Positions 1-10,775 of a DNA stretch of 64,000 nucleotides are shown piece after piece; positions within the stretch are counted from its first letter, which is position 1; each line of letters opens with the position of its first letter. This DNA is from Saussurea involucrata. Its lineage: Eukaryota > Streptophyta > Magnoliopsida > Asterales > Asteraceae. The stretch spans positions 22,975,696-23,039,695 of the forward strand of contig CM066312.1 of NCBI GenBank assembly GCA_033807775.1, given 5' to 3'. Under the pieces are notes generated by a model. The model ran no database searches. It was not told the origin of the DNA and saw only the letters and a program-made list of their open reading frames with translations. A program made the position numbers and the translations under genes.

Positions 1-2135
1 ATATATTATTATTTTGCCATAGGTCACTAGTCCCAAAGGTACTAAAAATACAAGACCATCAAACTGTCCTCACACATAAGACCAATAGTTAAACCAACAC
101 TAAAAATGCGATTAAGCATATACCACACCAAAATTATTGCACAACCACAATAAACTTCTAAAAGCGTATTTTGACCACCTAACCTTTACTTCTGTAGCAA
201 TTTAACCAAAACCTTTTCTATTCGTGATTTATTCGCCAATCACTCAAAATCCACACATGTGGTGTTTCACAATATATGTATTGTCCGCATTCTATAACAT
301 TCTGTAACATTTTCAAGTCCACCGTACACGATATTGTCCGCTTTACGGATACCCTCTGCATAACAGCATGCCGGCACCGCTCACGGTTTTGTTCCTGCCC
401 GCACAGGCATACGCGGGACGCACCCAGACCGCACCCTGTGACAGGCAAAAGGCCTCATACATCCAACACAACTGCGACTTCAATGTCAATAGTCGACCTA
501 TCGATACTTCTTTAATCTATTCATCAACAAGGACTGAACTTAATCCTTTCGACAAAACATAATACAATTTACATCTCATCGTCTTCATTTCAAACCTATT
601 CGTGCAATACTAATATCACAAGATCACCATAAATTCTTATTTAACGTCGAGGGTATTTCCTTACTGTCTCACCACACTACTCATAGCAATTTGCTAATTC
701 CATCACCTTGATTACTACTAATCTTTCCTCCGGACACTACTGTCCCTTGCCAACTGTATTTCTAGTTACCAAACAAGGGTATAGACCTTCTTACAACCGA
801 CGCTAAAGTCCACTTTCAACTCTCCCATTGTTCACCTTCCTCCTAAACACCATTACCAAAACTTACGAACATTCTCCCATGGTTTATCCAACACCTCTCC
901 ATTCTCAGAGTTCTTTCTTAGCTTATAGTAATATTTTACGACTTAGTTCGTTCATAACCTTCATACATAACAATGTATTAAATGTATTATTTCGCACATT
1001 TCCTCCTTTTAAAGAACAACACTTGGAGCAACTTGGGTACACATGACCCCAAGATTCTTATAACTTTAGTGTACTGAACCACGATCACGAGAATCATTTG
1101 CATACTACTTTCCGCAAAACTTAATCTTTTTCAACCAAAACTATATTGTTATGACCGTAGTATATTTAATGAAAATCTTTTCATACGACAAAAGTTGCAA
1201 GAAATTACCGACACAAAATAAGCTAGTCGGTTCTCACACTCATCTATATTTAACTTTTCTTGTAAAGTATAATGTATTTTGCAAATTACTAAACTCAAAA
1301 TTTGACTGCGCGACGTAAATGGTATTACCTCTTTCTTTAAATACCCACGTGTACCTACTGACTCATCATCAACTAAATTGTTATTTATGCATTTGTTTTG
1401 AAATCACAAAAACCCATGTAACACACACTCGAGGACACCATGCATAAAACTCTACTTGCAATTGAAGGCTATTTGCTTAAACAAGGTCTATCGTTTAACT
1501 CACGCAACTTATCATTGACGCCCTATTTTCAACCAGTGGTTACCCTCTCAACATTCTAACACTTGTTATATATGCCTTCCAAGGCTCACTTACTCAACCA
1601 TTTCATACTATTCTCATCTTGATCAAACATCTTACATTCTATTTCCACACATTTTAATCCACTTATTTAAAGTTGTCTCGGCGGACTTTCATGAGTCCCG
1701 CCAGTTCCAGGTTGTCCTTCCTATCCTCGATCATTTACCGATCTGTCCTCTAAAGAATTGAAAGACCTTGGTGGCGTTTTTACCATCATTATGCTATAAA
1801 ACAAAAAATAACCCTGAGAAATGGTTATATGAATATAGACACACGAAACGTACCTTACCGATCATTAGTCACCAGAACAATTTAGAAACAAGTATGCTTA
1901 TGTAACAATATATTCATAATAACAGTAGCTAATTGCGATTATGAATGTATCATACATGAGAATCCTCATTACCGTCGTTACCGTACTAATTTCACGTATT
2001 TCTGTCGACCCTAAGGCCATCACATCTTAATACTTCTACCCACTCTCACGATTCAGAACTTAATTCATCTCAGCTTAAGTCTAAGTATTTTCTCATCATA
2101 CTTAGTTAACTTAAACTAAAGCTCTGATACCAACT
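1..2135 (-). mobile_element. Degenerate internal region of a minus-strand LTR retrotransposon
   Basis: This stretch lies on the internal side of the primer-binding site and LTR at 2121-3866, so it should be the 5' leader and gag part of a Gypsy-type element read right to left. I find no long open frame, zinc knuckle or catalytic motif on either strand; the longest frames (60-80 codons) look random. It is either leader sequence or heavily decayed gag. Assignment rests on position only. Confidence 0.5.
2121..2133 (-). promoter_or_regulatory. Primer-binding site (tRNA-iMet type), minus strand
   Basis: The plus strand reads GCTCTGATACCAA, the complement of TTGGTATCAGAGC, the standard plant primer site for initiator tRNA-Met. 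It lies two bases from the LTR edge at 2136, which fixes the element's orientation (minus) and shows that 2136-3866 is its 5' LTR. Confidence 0.85.
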
Positions 2136-3866
2136 TGTAACACCCCAAAACATGGGTTAACAAAAACTTCCATAAAAAAGAAGAGTGGTACACATTACTA
2201 AAGTAAAAGTATACCTAATTAACATTACATAATCATTAATACAAAGATTTAGTTAATCATAACTACTATTGGACCACTAGCTTATTTGATCACTACTATA
2301 GAAATCAAATATCAAAAGAATGCCGGAAAGTTCTATCATCAATCTTCCAATCTTTATCTCTCTAACAATGATCCCATGCTCACAACCCCGTTCTAGACCT
2401 TCTTGTGTCCGGAACCACTAAAATCTGTAATACATAAAACACATAACAAGTGTTAGGCTTTTAAAGCCTAAGTGAGATTTACACATAGCACATAGAGCAT
2501 AATCATAGCATGTAGGAATAACAATTCGATACGTTCACAAATTGGATTCCATGGAGAAGGTCCATATCGCTACCCAGTTACATCATAATCGAAGATATAC
2601 CTTGATCGATACCCCACGGTATTGTCACAAGGCATAACACAACGGAAAACCCCACGGTATCCGAAGGTATGAATCAATTACACTTACCCCACGGTGTGTA
2701 AGAATATATCCTCCAATGCCTACTAGGTGCTCCTCCAATTATGTGAATACCAAATATATTAATCCAAATAAGATTCAAGCATATTTAACATATAACAATG
2801 GTCCAACCATTTAACATAATCAATACTACTTCCATGTAGTTCATATACATCCATATGTATCAAATCATATTCTATATGACATCAATAATAAACATCCATG
2901 TTTACAATTCAATAATAAGTCCATTTTGACCATTAAGCCATCATTACTTCATTAAGACATATATTAAGCCATCTTCATAATCACATACCAATGATATATA
3001 ATCAAAGTCAAACCCTTAGCACCAACATTTAACATAGTATACTAAGTAATAAACACAAATTATCCACATAACTTACTTGAACTCCTCTTGTTTTCCTCTT
3101 AACCATTAAGAGCATACAATTCAAGATTTCATATTAACTATACCAAAATCAAGATGAGAAATGATAGATAAGTATAATAGAATCATTTAGGTACAGATTA
3201 CTCACCTTTAAAGCCTCAATTGGTATAACCTTACTTGAAGACTTGAACCCTAATACTCCAAATCAAGATGAAATGAAGATGCAAGCCCTAAATGGAAATT
3301 TAAGTGGTAAGATTCATCTTTGCAATTACTTGTATTGGATTAGAATTAAGAGATGTGAATTACCTTAGAATTTAGATGAAGAATCGTTTGCTAGGTGAAG
3401 AGCAGAGTACTGATCAGTTTTTGAGAGTTCTAAGTTAAAAGTGAGATGACTAAGGACTAAGGGGTGGGTTTAACCCCCTTTTGGCACGTCAGGTGCTCGG
3501 CGCCGATCACCCGCGCCGATGCATCGGCGCCAACCCATCGGCGCCGGCTTCTGTTTGCCAAACATCTCAACTTCCACTAATTTAGCCGTAACTTCTTCGT
3601 TAAAATTCCGTTTTTACCCCGGAAAGTACTGTTGGACTCGTATTCAAATTACCCATCCAACTAATCCATAAAATCTAATATTTAACTTTATCATCTATTT
3701 TTCATTTATTTCCTTAAGGAATAAACTTACTGATTTCTATCAGGAGTTATCAAATAACAAGTAACAATCACGAAAATTACTTAGGAAATCAATTATAATT
3801 TAAGAAGTCAAAATATAAAGAAATATTAGGACTATTTTTACTCACAAGGATTTTCCGGGTGTTACA
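2136..3866 (-). repeat. 5' LTR of a minus-strand Gypsy-type retrotransposon
   Basis: The 1731-bp block has TG...CA ends: on the minus strand it begins TGTAACACCCGG and ends GGGGTGTTACA, the usual plant Gypsy LTR termini, followed by the primer site. The DNA beyond 3866 is the broken coding exon of a MULE transposase, so the insertion point is exact. The expected 5-bp target copy is CCTTT at 3867-3871; its partner lies outside the window. The LTR carries a GC-rich palindrome cluster at 3490-3550 in otherwise AT-rich DNA, and CCCCACGGT is repeated around 2610-2700. Confidence 0.85.
3490..3550. repeat. CGGCGCCGATG palindrome cluster in the LTR
   Basis: Four copies of a CGGCGCCGAT-like unit occur in about 60 bp. 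In the middle is a perfect 18-bp palindrome, GCGCCGATGCATCGGCGC (3513-3530). It lies 320-375 bp inside the LTR start, so it is probably downstream of the transcription start and present in the element's RNA leader. Confidence 0.7.
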
Positions 3867-5224
3867 CCTTTAAATGGGCTGCGTCTATTATCAGGACACG
3901 ACGTAGATTTTCCAGAAATGTGCGGATCTGCAAAAACATAGGTTAAAATGTTATAGTTTATAATGTGTAAATGTTATAGTTTATAATGTGTAAACATATG
4001 ACGTGTTAAAATACGTACCGCGGGTCCAAGGGCCACGAAGCACATCTCAAACCGTCCACGTGAATCGGTCCGTAGCTGCGTGACAGTACCAGGGTTCTGC
4101 AGCTGCAAATTATATAAATATGTCGGGAGTGGTTCATACGACTCCTCGAACGTGCCTCTCACCATAAACAGTGCATGGCAGCGCGCACGCCACGCTTGGT
4201 GGTAATCAATCGTGACGCCGAACTGCCGGTGAACGTCGTGGACGATGTCCTTTGGACGCAATGACCTGCTAACATCAAGAAATTTGTTTTTCAGGATCGC
4301 ACCCAAAGTCTTTTTGCCGGCTTGTTTGTGGTGGGGATTAAGTTGCGTCCTCGTACAAGTGTGTACGTCGTGCAACTTTCTAATCATTATCGCCCCTCCT
4401 TTGGGACCCGTGTGAATCGCGTACAACCTCCACTCACACTTTTCTCTAGCACATTCAACTACGTATTTGATTTTGTCAGATGCCCGCACGCGACTTTGGA
4501 AACCCTCTTCCAAGAACTTGAGTCCGATCTGACTTGCTAAGAGATCCTTCGAATCGAATATCTGACCTGCTGTTAAACTTTCGCTACGAATATAAGGTGT
4601 AGGTTCGTAGGTTTGTGTCTGGGTATGGGAGTCTGGAAGAATAGAGGGCATATCAAAAAAGTCATTTATCTGACTACATGATTTTCTACTAGGGGTATAT
4701 TCTTCGTGATCATCATTATCGGTGTCTGATCTGTCTATTTCAGAATTACCCGTTCTGAAAACGTGGGTTTCGTCATCAGCAACTCCAACAGTACGCCATT
4801 CGTGTGGTTGTGGTGATGGTGGTGGTGGTTGTTGTTGTTGAGAATCAGGTTGCTCTATTTGGAGGTCTTCGTCGTCATCACCCTCCTCGTCACCGTCGTC
4901 GTCACCGTCGGATACGCCGGGATACACAAAGAGTAATGGGGGTCTTTCTGAATCGACTGCAAGGTGCAGAAAAGTAGAGATATCCCCATCGTTGGATAAA
5001 TCCACAAATGACCCATCGCCATTTTTAAACACTAACTTGCAAATATCAGAAGAGTTGATTCCACATTTTTGCATGGCGTATGCAACAAACTTCTGATAAG
5101 TATAGTTTACTGACACTTTTACACCATGCTTAGATTTATAAGCAAAATTCCACTCATTGTTATCTTGCACCCATTCACAATCAAAACAGAAATATAGCTT
5201 AGCTTTTGCAACAGATGAACTCAT
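3867..5224 (-). pseudogene. MULE (MuDR-type) transposase, truncated in the catalytic core
   Basis: Exon 1 runs from ATG at 5222-5224 to 4019 (about 402 codons). A 91-bp intron (4018-3928, GTACGT...TTGCAG) leads into exon 2 (3927-3867), which reads IRTFLENLRRVLIIDAAHLK and is then cut by the LTR. The protein starts with a PB1-like region (residues 1-105, ending LLFVYPG), followed by an acidic and Gln/Pro-rich linker (106-145). A MuDR DNA-binding domain follows at about 215-290 with the pattern VECAREKC...HDVHTC. The first catalytic Asp of the MULE core (IIDAAHLKG in the family) is present; the second Asp, the Glu and the SWIM zinc finger are missing. The intron is inferred from frame and family alignment. 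The uninterrupted frame instead runs through the intron to a stop at 3974. Confidence 0.85.
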
Positions 5225-5461
5225 TTTTTCAGTAGTATCTCAAACACAAAATATTGCAGAAAGAAATATTGCAACAATGAAATCGTTGTGTGAGAATTAT
5301 GGCTTGAATTTTACGTCTATTTATGAATGAAACAACCAACATATCAGAAAACCAATCTCTCATTTCATCCACAAACTGATATTCCAAAAACATTGATTTA
5401 ACATTGATTGAAACATGCAATTGAATTTCAACCACAAATCGGTCTTTAAATTGCAATAATT

Positions 5462-5791
5462 GTGGAAAAAAACAGTAAAAGCATCAAGATTCGTCTAAGT
5501 ATAGGGGCTGAAAGTGTAAATTTTCAGGGACCAAAAGTTGAAAATTTCAGGGACCAAAACTGTAAATTTTGGCCCATCGCGGGCTGCGATCGCGGGCAGG
5601 GACCAAAAGTGCACCGCGGCCAAAGTTTAGGGGCTTCGCGGGGCATTTGTGCCCAAAATACGTGCCACGTCAGCGTATCCCGCGATCGCGGGACCCCATC
5701 GTGGGTATTTTGGGTATTTTTGCAAAATTGAAATTTTTTAGGGTATTTTGGTAACAGTTGGTTTAACTTTGGGTATTTTAATTAATTTCCC
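5462..5791. repeat. Right TIR of the truncated MULE
   Basis: About 330 bp, the inverted complement of the left TIR of the next MULE (5989-6300). It contains repeated phrases such as GGGACCAAAA and GTAAATTTTCAGGG, and a CpG-rich block with the 14-bp palindrome CCCGCGATCGCGGG at 5679-5692. The outer end is GGGTATTTTAATTAATTTCCC read outward. Confidence 0.85.
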
Positions 5792-5979
5792 TTTTAATTA
5801 ACAACAAACTTTCTATAAAGTAATAATATTCAACAAAATCATTATAAAAATAATGACTTTATAGCAATTGTGAACTTCTAGCAATTGTGAACTTCTAGCA
5901 ATTATAAATGGTTTCAATTGTTGAAGTATTTAAACACATAAAATAAAGTAAATTGCATTGTTGGTTATCGAGATTTTCA
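5792..5979. other. Short AT-rich spacer between two MULEs
   Basis: 188 bp of AT-rich DNA with a small direct repeat (TAGCAATTGTGAACTTC, about 5872-5900). No gene seen. This is a fragment of the older DNA into which both MULEs inserted. Confidence 0.6.
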
Positions 5980-5988
5980 TTATTATTA

Positions 5989-6300
5989 GGGGAAATTAAT
6001 TAAAATACCCTAAGTCAAACATTGAGTTACTAAAATACCCTAAATTTTTTCAATTTTGCATAAATACCCAAAATACCCGCGATGGATCCCGCGATCGCGG
6101 GCTAGGGCTGACGTGGCACGTATTTTGGCCCCAAATGCCCCGCGAAGCCCCTCAACTTTGGCCTCGGTGCACTTTTGGTCCTTGCCCGTGATCGCAGCCC
6201 GCGATGGCCCGAAATTTTACACTTTTGGTCCCTGAAATTTACACTTTCAGCCCCTGAAAATTTACACTTTCAGCCCCTAAACTTAGACGAATTTTGCATG
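5989..6300 (+). repeat. Left TIR of the complete MULE
   Basis: Inverted complement of the right end (about 7945-8259). It carries the CCCGCGATCGCGGG palindrome at 6088-6101 and the TTTTGGTCCCTGAAATTT phrases. The next 250 bp (6300-6556) match the 5'UTR of the transposase gene at 5225-5460 with only scattered differences. Confidence 0.85.
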
Positions 6301-6556
6301 TTTTTACTGTTTTTTTCCACAATTATTGCACTTTAAAGACCGATTTGTGGTTGAAATTCATTTGCATGTTTGAATCAATGTTAAATCAATGTTTTTGGAA
6401 TACCAGTTTGTGGATGAAATGAGAGATTGGTTTTCTGATATGTTGGTTGTTTCATTGATAAATAGACGTAAAATGCAAGCCATAATCCCCACACAACGAT
6501 TTCATTGTTGCAATATTTCTTTCTGTAATATTTTGTGTTTGAGATACTACTGAAAA

Positions 6557-6715
6557 ATGAGTTCATCTGTTGCAAAAGCTAAGCTATATTTTTGTTTTGA
6601 TGGTGAATGGGTGCAAGATAACAATGAGTGGAATTTTGCTTATAAATCTAAGCATGGTGTAAAAGTGTCAGTAAACTATACTTATCAGAAGTTTGTTGAT
6701 AAGCGAAAGAAAGAA
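6557..6715 (+). pseudogene. MULE transposase N-terminal stub
   Basis: The first 50 or so residues (MSSSVAKAKLYFCFDGEWVQ onward to YTYQKFV) match the start of the transposase at 5224 almost exactly, with Cys-to-Gly at residue 16. Identity ends after codon 54; the frame then runs 19 unrelated residues to a stop at 6776-6778. Only part of the PB1-like region remains, with no DNA-binding or catalytic domain. The ATG and its upstream leader are intact, so the TIR promoter could still make a truncated transcript. Confidence 0.8.
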
Positions 6716-6778
6716 GAAAGGTTGATTGTTACCATGGCAGTGAATGTTAACTCTGAGTACACATGTCTGTTTATATAG

Positions 6779-7099
6779 CAAAAAAGATTAGTAGCAAGAA
6801 TGGAAGCAGGTTTCTAGCTTTTTAGATATATATATATATATATTATATGTATATATGAAGAAGAAGAAGACTTAAAAAAGGAGACCTTTATCTGTAAGAT
6901 CTGGAAATGATCATTTCTTGACATTTTTGTTGGAACAAACACATATGATACTGTTGATCTAAACACTGATTTGTAAATGATATATATACACACATACATA
7001 TGCTTCTAAATGAACATTGATAACACAGCTAGTTTGTAAATGATAAATATATTCATATTAGATATAAACACACATACATATGCTTTTAAATAAACATTG
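6779..7099. other. Internal filler of the MULE, duplicated 80-bp segment
   Basis: AT-rich DNA with a short (TA)n run at 6825-6842. A segment of roughly 75 bp is present twice (about 6970-7036 and 7064-7117), sharing ACACACATACATATGCTT and AACATTGATAACACAGCTAG. No gene seen. Confidence 0.6.
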
Positions 7100-7305
7100 A
7101 TAACACAGCTAGTTTGTATTTCATCCAACATGCTCTTCATCTTCAATCTTTCTGACCCTTCTTCAACGGCTTCTGCTTTTGCAACCACGTATGGCCATTG
7201 TGTACCACAACCCGTACACACTTTAGCAAATGAGTTGAGGGTTGTCATATATTCTACAAGAGGAGTAGGCCCACGAATGAGGTAACCTCTGACTTGACCT
7301 TGCAT
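7100..7305 (-). CDS. Possible second exon or ORF of the MULE accessory gene
   Basis: A minus-strand frame starting at 7305 reads MQGQVRGYLIRGPTP, then a CTGCGTQWPYV motif and a Glu/Lys-rich helix ending MKSMLDEIQTS. Composition looks like real protein for about 68 residues, then becomes low-complexity hydrophobic as it enters the duplicated AT-rich segment. It lies just downstream of, and on the same strand as, the coiled-coil ORF at 7428-7751, so it may be a further exon, but I could not find a convincing donor/acceptor pair in phase. I do not recognise the family; the Cys pair (CTGC) is not enough to call a zinc finger. Confidence 0.35.
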
Positions 7306-7427
7306 GATGTATCCAACCTAACCGTGGTTCAGCGGCTTAAAAACTACTTTTCAGAGAAATTAACAACAACAAAAAATACAAAACAACAACACAGTAAAAA
7401 ATACAAAACAACTAAAACAACCACCAC

Positions 7428-7751
7428 CTACTTAAAAATTGATTTAGTTTCATCAATCCAAGCTTGCTTCTCTTTTACCTTCGCTTGAATAATTGCAAAG
7501 TCTTGCAGAATATGGTGAATTGCTTCTTGTTCTCGACGAACACGAGCCTCCCTAGCTTTTATATCCCCTTTCATCCTTTTGATCTCCCTGTCTTCCTCTT
7601 CGATCTTTCTCAAATGGACTGCCTTCCTGTCCATAATTTTTTTCCACTCTTCTGTTAGTTCATCTATCTCCTTTTCCTTTTTTGCTATGGCGACCTCGAT
7701 TTGAGGTGGCATTTTTTCAGGAGTAGACTTAGGGTTTGATGACGATGCCAT
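7428..7751 (-). CDS. 107-residue coiled-coil protein inside the MULE
   Basis: The best start is ATG at 7749-7751 (MASSSNPKSTPEKMPPQIEV); an upstream in-frame ATG at 7841 would add 30 hydrophobic residues encoded by purine-rich UTR and is less likely. After a Ser/Pro/Lys lead the protein is a nearly continuous charged helix with heptad-like spacing (KKEKEIDELTEEWKKI to QEAIHHILQDFAII), predicted coiled coil, with no Cys or His cluster and no membrane segment. It is transcribed inward from the right TIR, opposite to the transposase stub, the same arrangement as mudrA/mudrB in maize MuDR. I see no sequence likeness to MURB. It is either a captured host fragment (Pack-MULE style) or a family accessory gene; function unknown. 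Confidence 0.5.
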   Translation of the reverse strand: MASSSNPKSTPEKMPPQIEVAIAKKEKEIDELTEEWKKIMDRKAVHLRKIEEEDREIKRMKGDIKAREARVRREQEAIHHILQDFAIIQAKVKEKQAWIDETKSIFK

Positions 7752-7944
7752 TTGTGGATGAAATGAGAGAAGAGAAATCAAGAGAGAAAGCAATTCAAAG
7801 AAAGAAAGCAAAAGAGAAATCAAGAAAGAAAGCAAGAACAAGTGTGAATTGTGAATTGCATATTACTGATATTTATGGATGAAATCTCAAACATGCAAAT
7901 GAATTTCAACCACAAATCGGTCTTCAAAGTACAATAATTGTGGA

Positions 7945-8259
7945 AAAAAAACAGTAAAAGCATGCAAGATTCGTCTAAGTACAGGGACCAAAAGTGTAAA
8001 TTTTCAGGGACCAAAACTGTAAATTTTCAGGGACCAAAACTGTAAAATTTCGGGCCATCGCGGGCAGGGACCAGAAGTGCACCGCGACCAAAGTTGAGGG
8101 GCTTCGCGGGACATTTGGGGCCAAAATACGTGCCACGTCAGCCCTAGCCCGCGATCGCGGGATCCATCGCGGGTATTTTGGGTATTTTTGCAAAATTGAA
8201 AAAATTTAGGGTATTTCGGTAACAGTTGGTCAAACTTGGGGTATTTTAATTAATTTCCC
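7945..8259 (-). repeat. Right TIR of the complete MULE
   Basis: Inverted partner of 5989-6300, with the CCCGCGATCGCGGG palindrome at 8148-8161 and terminal AATTAATTTCCC. Just inside it, 7755-7945 repeats pieces of the transposase leader (TTGTGGATGAAATGAGAGA), so both inward genes have related leaders. Confidence 0.85.
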
Positions 8260-8268
8260 TTATTATTA

Positions 8269-8468
8269 ATATTCTTCCGAGTTTCAAAACTAAAGTTTTA
8301 CCATTATGGTTTATCAAAGTGCTCGTTACTCCTTACCTATAACATATGTTAACTTATATCGTTTAGTGAAAGGATTTTTGTCTATCTAGGTTTTGTCTTA
8401 TTTCTTTTATTAAAAACTAGAAAATCTTTTCTAAAGCAATTCAATAAAATCGTGACATGAGTCACCCA
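8269..8468. other. Unassigned 200 bp
   Basis: AT-rich sequence between the MULE target duplication and the next LTR. No motif or frame recognised. Confidence 0.5.
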
Positions 8469-9772
8469 CTGTAACAACCCAGTCTAAAAATAAAGCATAC
8501 ATAACATTTAACATAAAACATTTCAATAAGGGTCCCAAAATTTCCAATACATCAGTCTCAAAACTTAGGTTGACGGAAACAACCTATACACAACTGAGAA
8601 TGTCACTATAGTCTATGAGTAGAAATGTAACACTATCATTCGAAGCGTCCGTACTCTAACTCTGCTCTTTTCCCTTACCAGAGCTTCCTACAACCTGCTT
8701 TCCATGAGGTCTAGTGAGTTCCCTCAATACAACAGTTCTCAAAACATATTTAAAACAGTTCATAACTTTCAAAAGCAACTTGAATAAAACTTTCAAATAA
8801 CTTCACACTCGTAAATGGCACACTGAAGTCACTCGGAAGTGACAACGTGCCAGTCTCACACTGCCTTACTGAGTCACTCCTCCCATGGCATAAACGGGTC
8901 ACTCCTCCCGGTATGAGCACTGGCGGGCCACACCCCCCGACTTAGCCAATTTACGTCTATTCACAATATATGCATACATCTCAAATAATCTTTCATAACA
9001 AGCATAAACATGTAATAAAGCATGCATTTTTATTCGTTTACTTACTTCGGAAAAAAACATCGTAAAACACATATTTTGGTTTAGAAAAACTCACCTGTCC
9101 TTACTCGGTGTACTCACTTTTACTTCAAATCTTTGTCAAAACCTATTTAAAAGAAATTACAAGATCGATAAGTTATTTTACCGAACCTCTCAATATCTAA
9201 CTACATTTCCTGACAAACTGACTAACCAGACTACCAATCCGGAACATTCCAGATTTTACTATTCCGGACTAAAAGTCCCGGATCTCCCCCATCCGGATTC
9301 CGATTATTGCATCCGAAATCCGCACCCAACCGAAACTCATTCTGGAGTCTGATTCCGGATCTCTTGAGGGTCCCGGCCCCACAACGGATCAAATTTCGGA
9401 CTCGGCCCTATACGGATCTAAATTCCGAACTCGGCCCTATACCGGATCTAAATTCTGGACTCCGGTTCCACTGCCGGATCCTATCCGGACCCCGGTTCCT
9501 AAACCACTCTGGATTCCATACCTGGTCCCGACTAATCCGTAACGATAATACCGGAACTTGATTTGTTCCGAAAGAAAATATGGCATCTGGAAAATCGGCT
9601 TCGAACGAGTTAAATCACAAAAAGACTCTTTCTCAAATCCACTAAACCTCTACATGGGATTAATTTTATAGGGTAAACATGCTAATTGAAAAGAATACAA
9701 ATGAGTAGTTCATCCTCTCAACCAATACCCAGAAGTCCCAACTTCTTTTACAAACACAATTAACCCAAAGTT

Positions 9773-9774
<2 letters not shown>
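8469..9774 (-). repeat. Partial Gypsy-type LTR, minus strand, with CCGG-rich block
   Basis: Read on the minus strand this ends ...GGGTTGTTACA, like the end of the chromodomain Gypsy LTR at 57512-59205 (...GGGATGTTACA). The plus-strand edge is TGTAACAACCC at 8469. No primer site sits next to it, so it is a solo or truncated LTR. A cluster of CCGG-containing words (TCCGGA, CCGGAT) fills 9238-9560. The other end is not clear; it may run into or be cut by the (TA)n at 9775. Confidence 0.55.

Positions 9775-9832
<58 letters not shown>
9775..9832. repeat. (TA)n microsatellite
   Basis: About 58 bp of uninterrupted TA. No TIR element is visible at either edge here, unlike several other TA tracts in the window. 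Confidence 0.9.
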
Positions 9833-9836
<4 letters not shown>

Positions 9837-9976
9837 ATCTTTTTTTAATTCTTAAAGATAAGGTGTTAACAAAGAACTCTCTTTTGGTTTTATGGTTGTT
9901 TTCTTTTAGGGTATAAGCTATGCAAAGCTTGCCAATCTCCCTCCTATTGTTGGTCTATGTAAGTATATATATAGTT

Positions 9977-10775
9977 TTCAAGAATCACTAATATTCCAAA
10001 GCACGGTTTTTGCCTTTGGCTTGGTTTTCGACATAGATTATCCACGCAAGACCGTATGCAGTCTTGGAGGGATGATGTGATGCTTTGTAGTTTGCGTAAC
10101 TTGACGCACGACTCTCACAACCATTTGTTTTTTACTTGTCCTTTTTCTAGTTCAATATGGAAGGAGATAAAGGTTGAGATGCATGTACATTCTATTCCGG
10201 ACATGTGGGACGACATTTGGGAGGAGATCCACCATAGAAGGTGGCGACTGGGAGACGTACGTTCAAAACTTTTGTTTGCAGCTACGACCTATTTCATATG
10301 GCAAGAGAGGAATGCACGACTCTTCACGGATAAAAAGCGGAATATTCAGCAGATTCTTGATCAGATTAAGAAGGTGGTTCGATTGCGGCTGATTGGTTTG
10401 GGCTTAGAGATGGACGGTTCGAGAAGAGATGGTGCACGACGACTTATGATTGCTTCTTGATGGACTTTATGAAGATGTTGTTGTCTAGTACGACCGTCTT
10501 CGAGGTGGCTCATGTAGCTTTGTTGATTTTTTTTGTTATGATGATTATTTTGAGTACGTTATGTTCGTTTTGGCTTTTGGTATTATGGTTTCTTTTGTAC
10601 TTGCTAGAGGTGTGTTTTTTAGGTGAGTTCTCTTCCTTTGGTTTGGGCATGTCCTTTCCTTGGGTTGAGTTCCCGTTTTGAAGGGAGTCTCTCGCCATTT
10701 AGGTGTATTTCTCTTTTTTCTTCTATATATTTGGCAGGAGTGCCGCCCTTTTCCAAAAAAATCTACAACCATTCA
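9977..10775 (+). pseudogene. 5'-truncated LINE: reverse transcriptase C-terminal zinc-binding region and 3'UTR
   Basis: A frame open from just after a TAG near 9976 reads HGFCLWLGFRHRLSTQDRMQ, then a His/Cys-rich stretch (NHLFFTCPFSSSIWKEI) and TYFIWQERNARLF, stopping at 10460. This is the zinc-binding region found at the C-terminus of plant L1-type LINE ORF2 (zf-RVT). The polymerase, endonuclease and ORF1 are absent, as expected from 5' truncation during insertion. The TGA is followed by about 300 bp of T/G-rich 3'UTR ending near CCAAAAAAATC. No clean flanking duplication found. The ATG at 10056 is internal to the domain, not a real start. Confidence 0.8.

Larger units (their letters stand above)
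3867..5791 (-). mobile_element. MULE DNA transposon, left part cut off by a Gypsy insertion
   Basis: A Mutator-like element on the minus strand. Its right terminal inverted repeat (5462-5791) ends AATTAATTTCCC and is shared with the complete MULE at 5989-8259. Inside it is a transposase gene that stops abruptly at the Gypsy LTR edge at 3866/3867. The rest of the element should lie beyond the far end of that Gypsy element, left of the window, so the target duplication (first copy TTTTAATTA, 5792-5800) cannot be checked. Confidence 0.85.
5989..8259 (+). mobile_element. Complete non-autonomous MULE with 9-bp target duplication
   Basis: A 2271-bp element starting GGGGAAATTAATT and ending AATTAATTTCCC, flanked by a perfect 9-bp duplication TTATTATTA (5980-5988 and 8260-8268), the size expected for Mutator-like elements. 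The TIRs exceed 300 bp and match the TIR at 5462-5791. The left side keeps the 5'UTR and first 54 codons of the family transposase. The interior is replaced by unrelated sequence with two minus-strand ORFs read inward from the right TIR. It lacks a transposase core and would need one in trans. Confidence 0.9.

Noticed and set aside
4322..4540. Plus-strand 72-codon frame over the MULE transposase
   Set aside because: Opposite-strand shadow of the real transposase exon.
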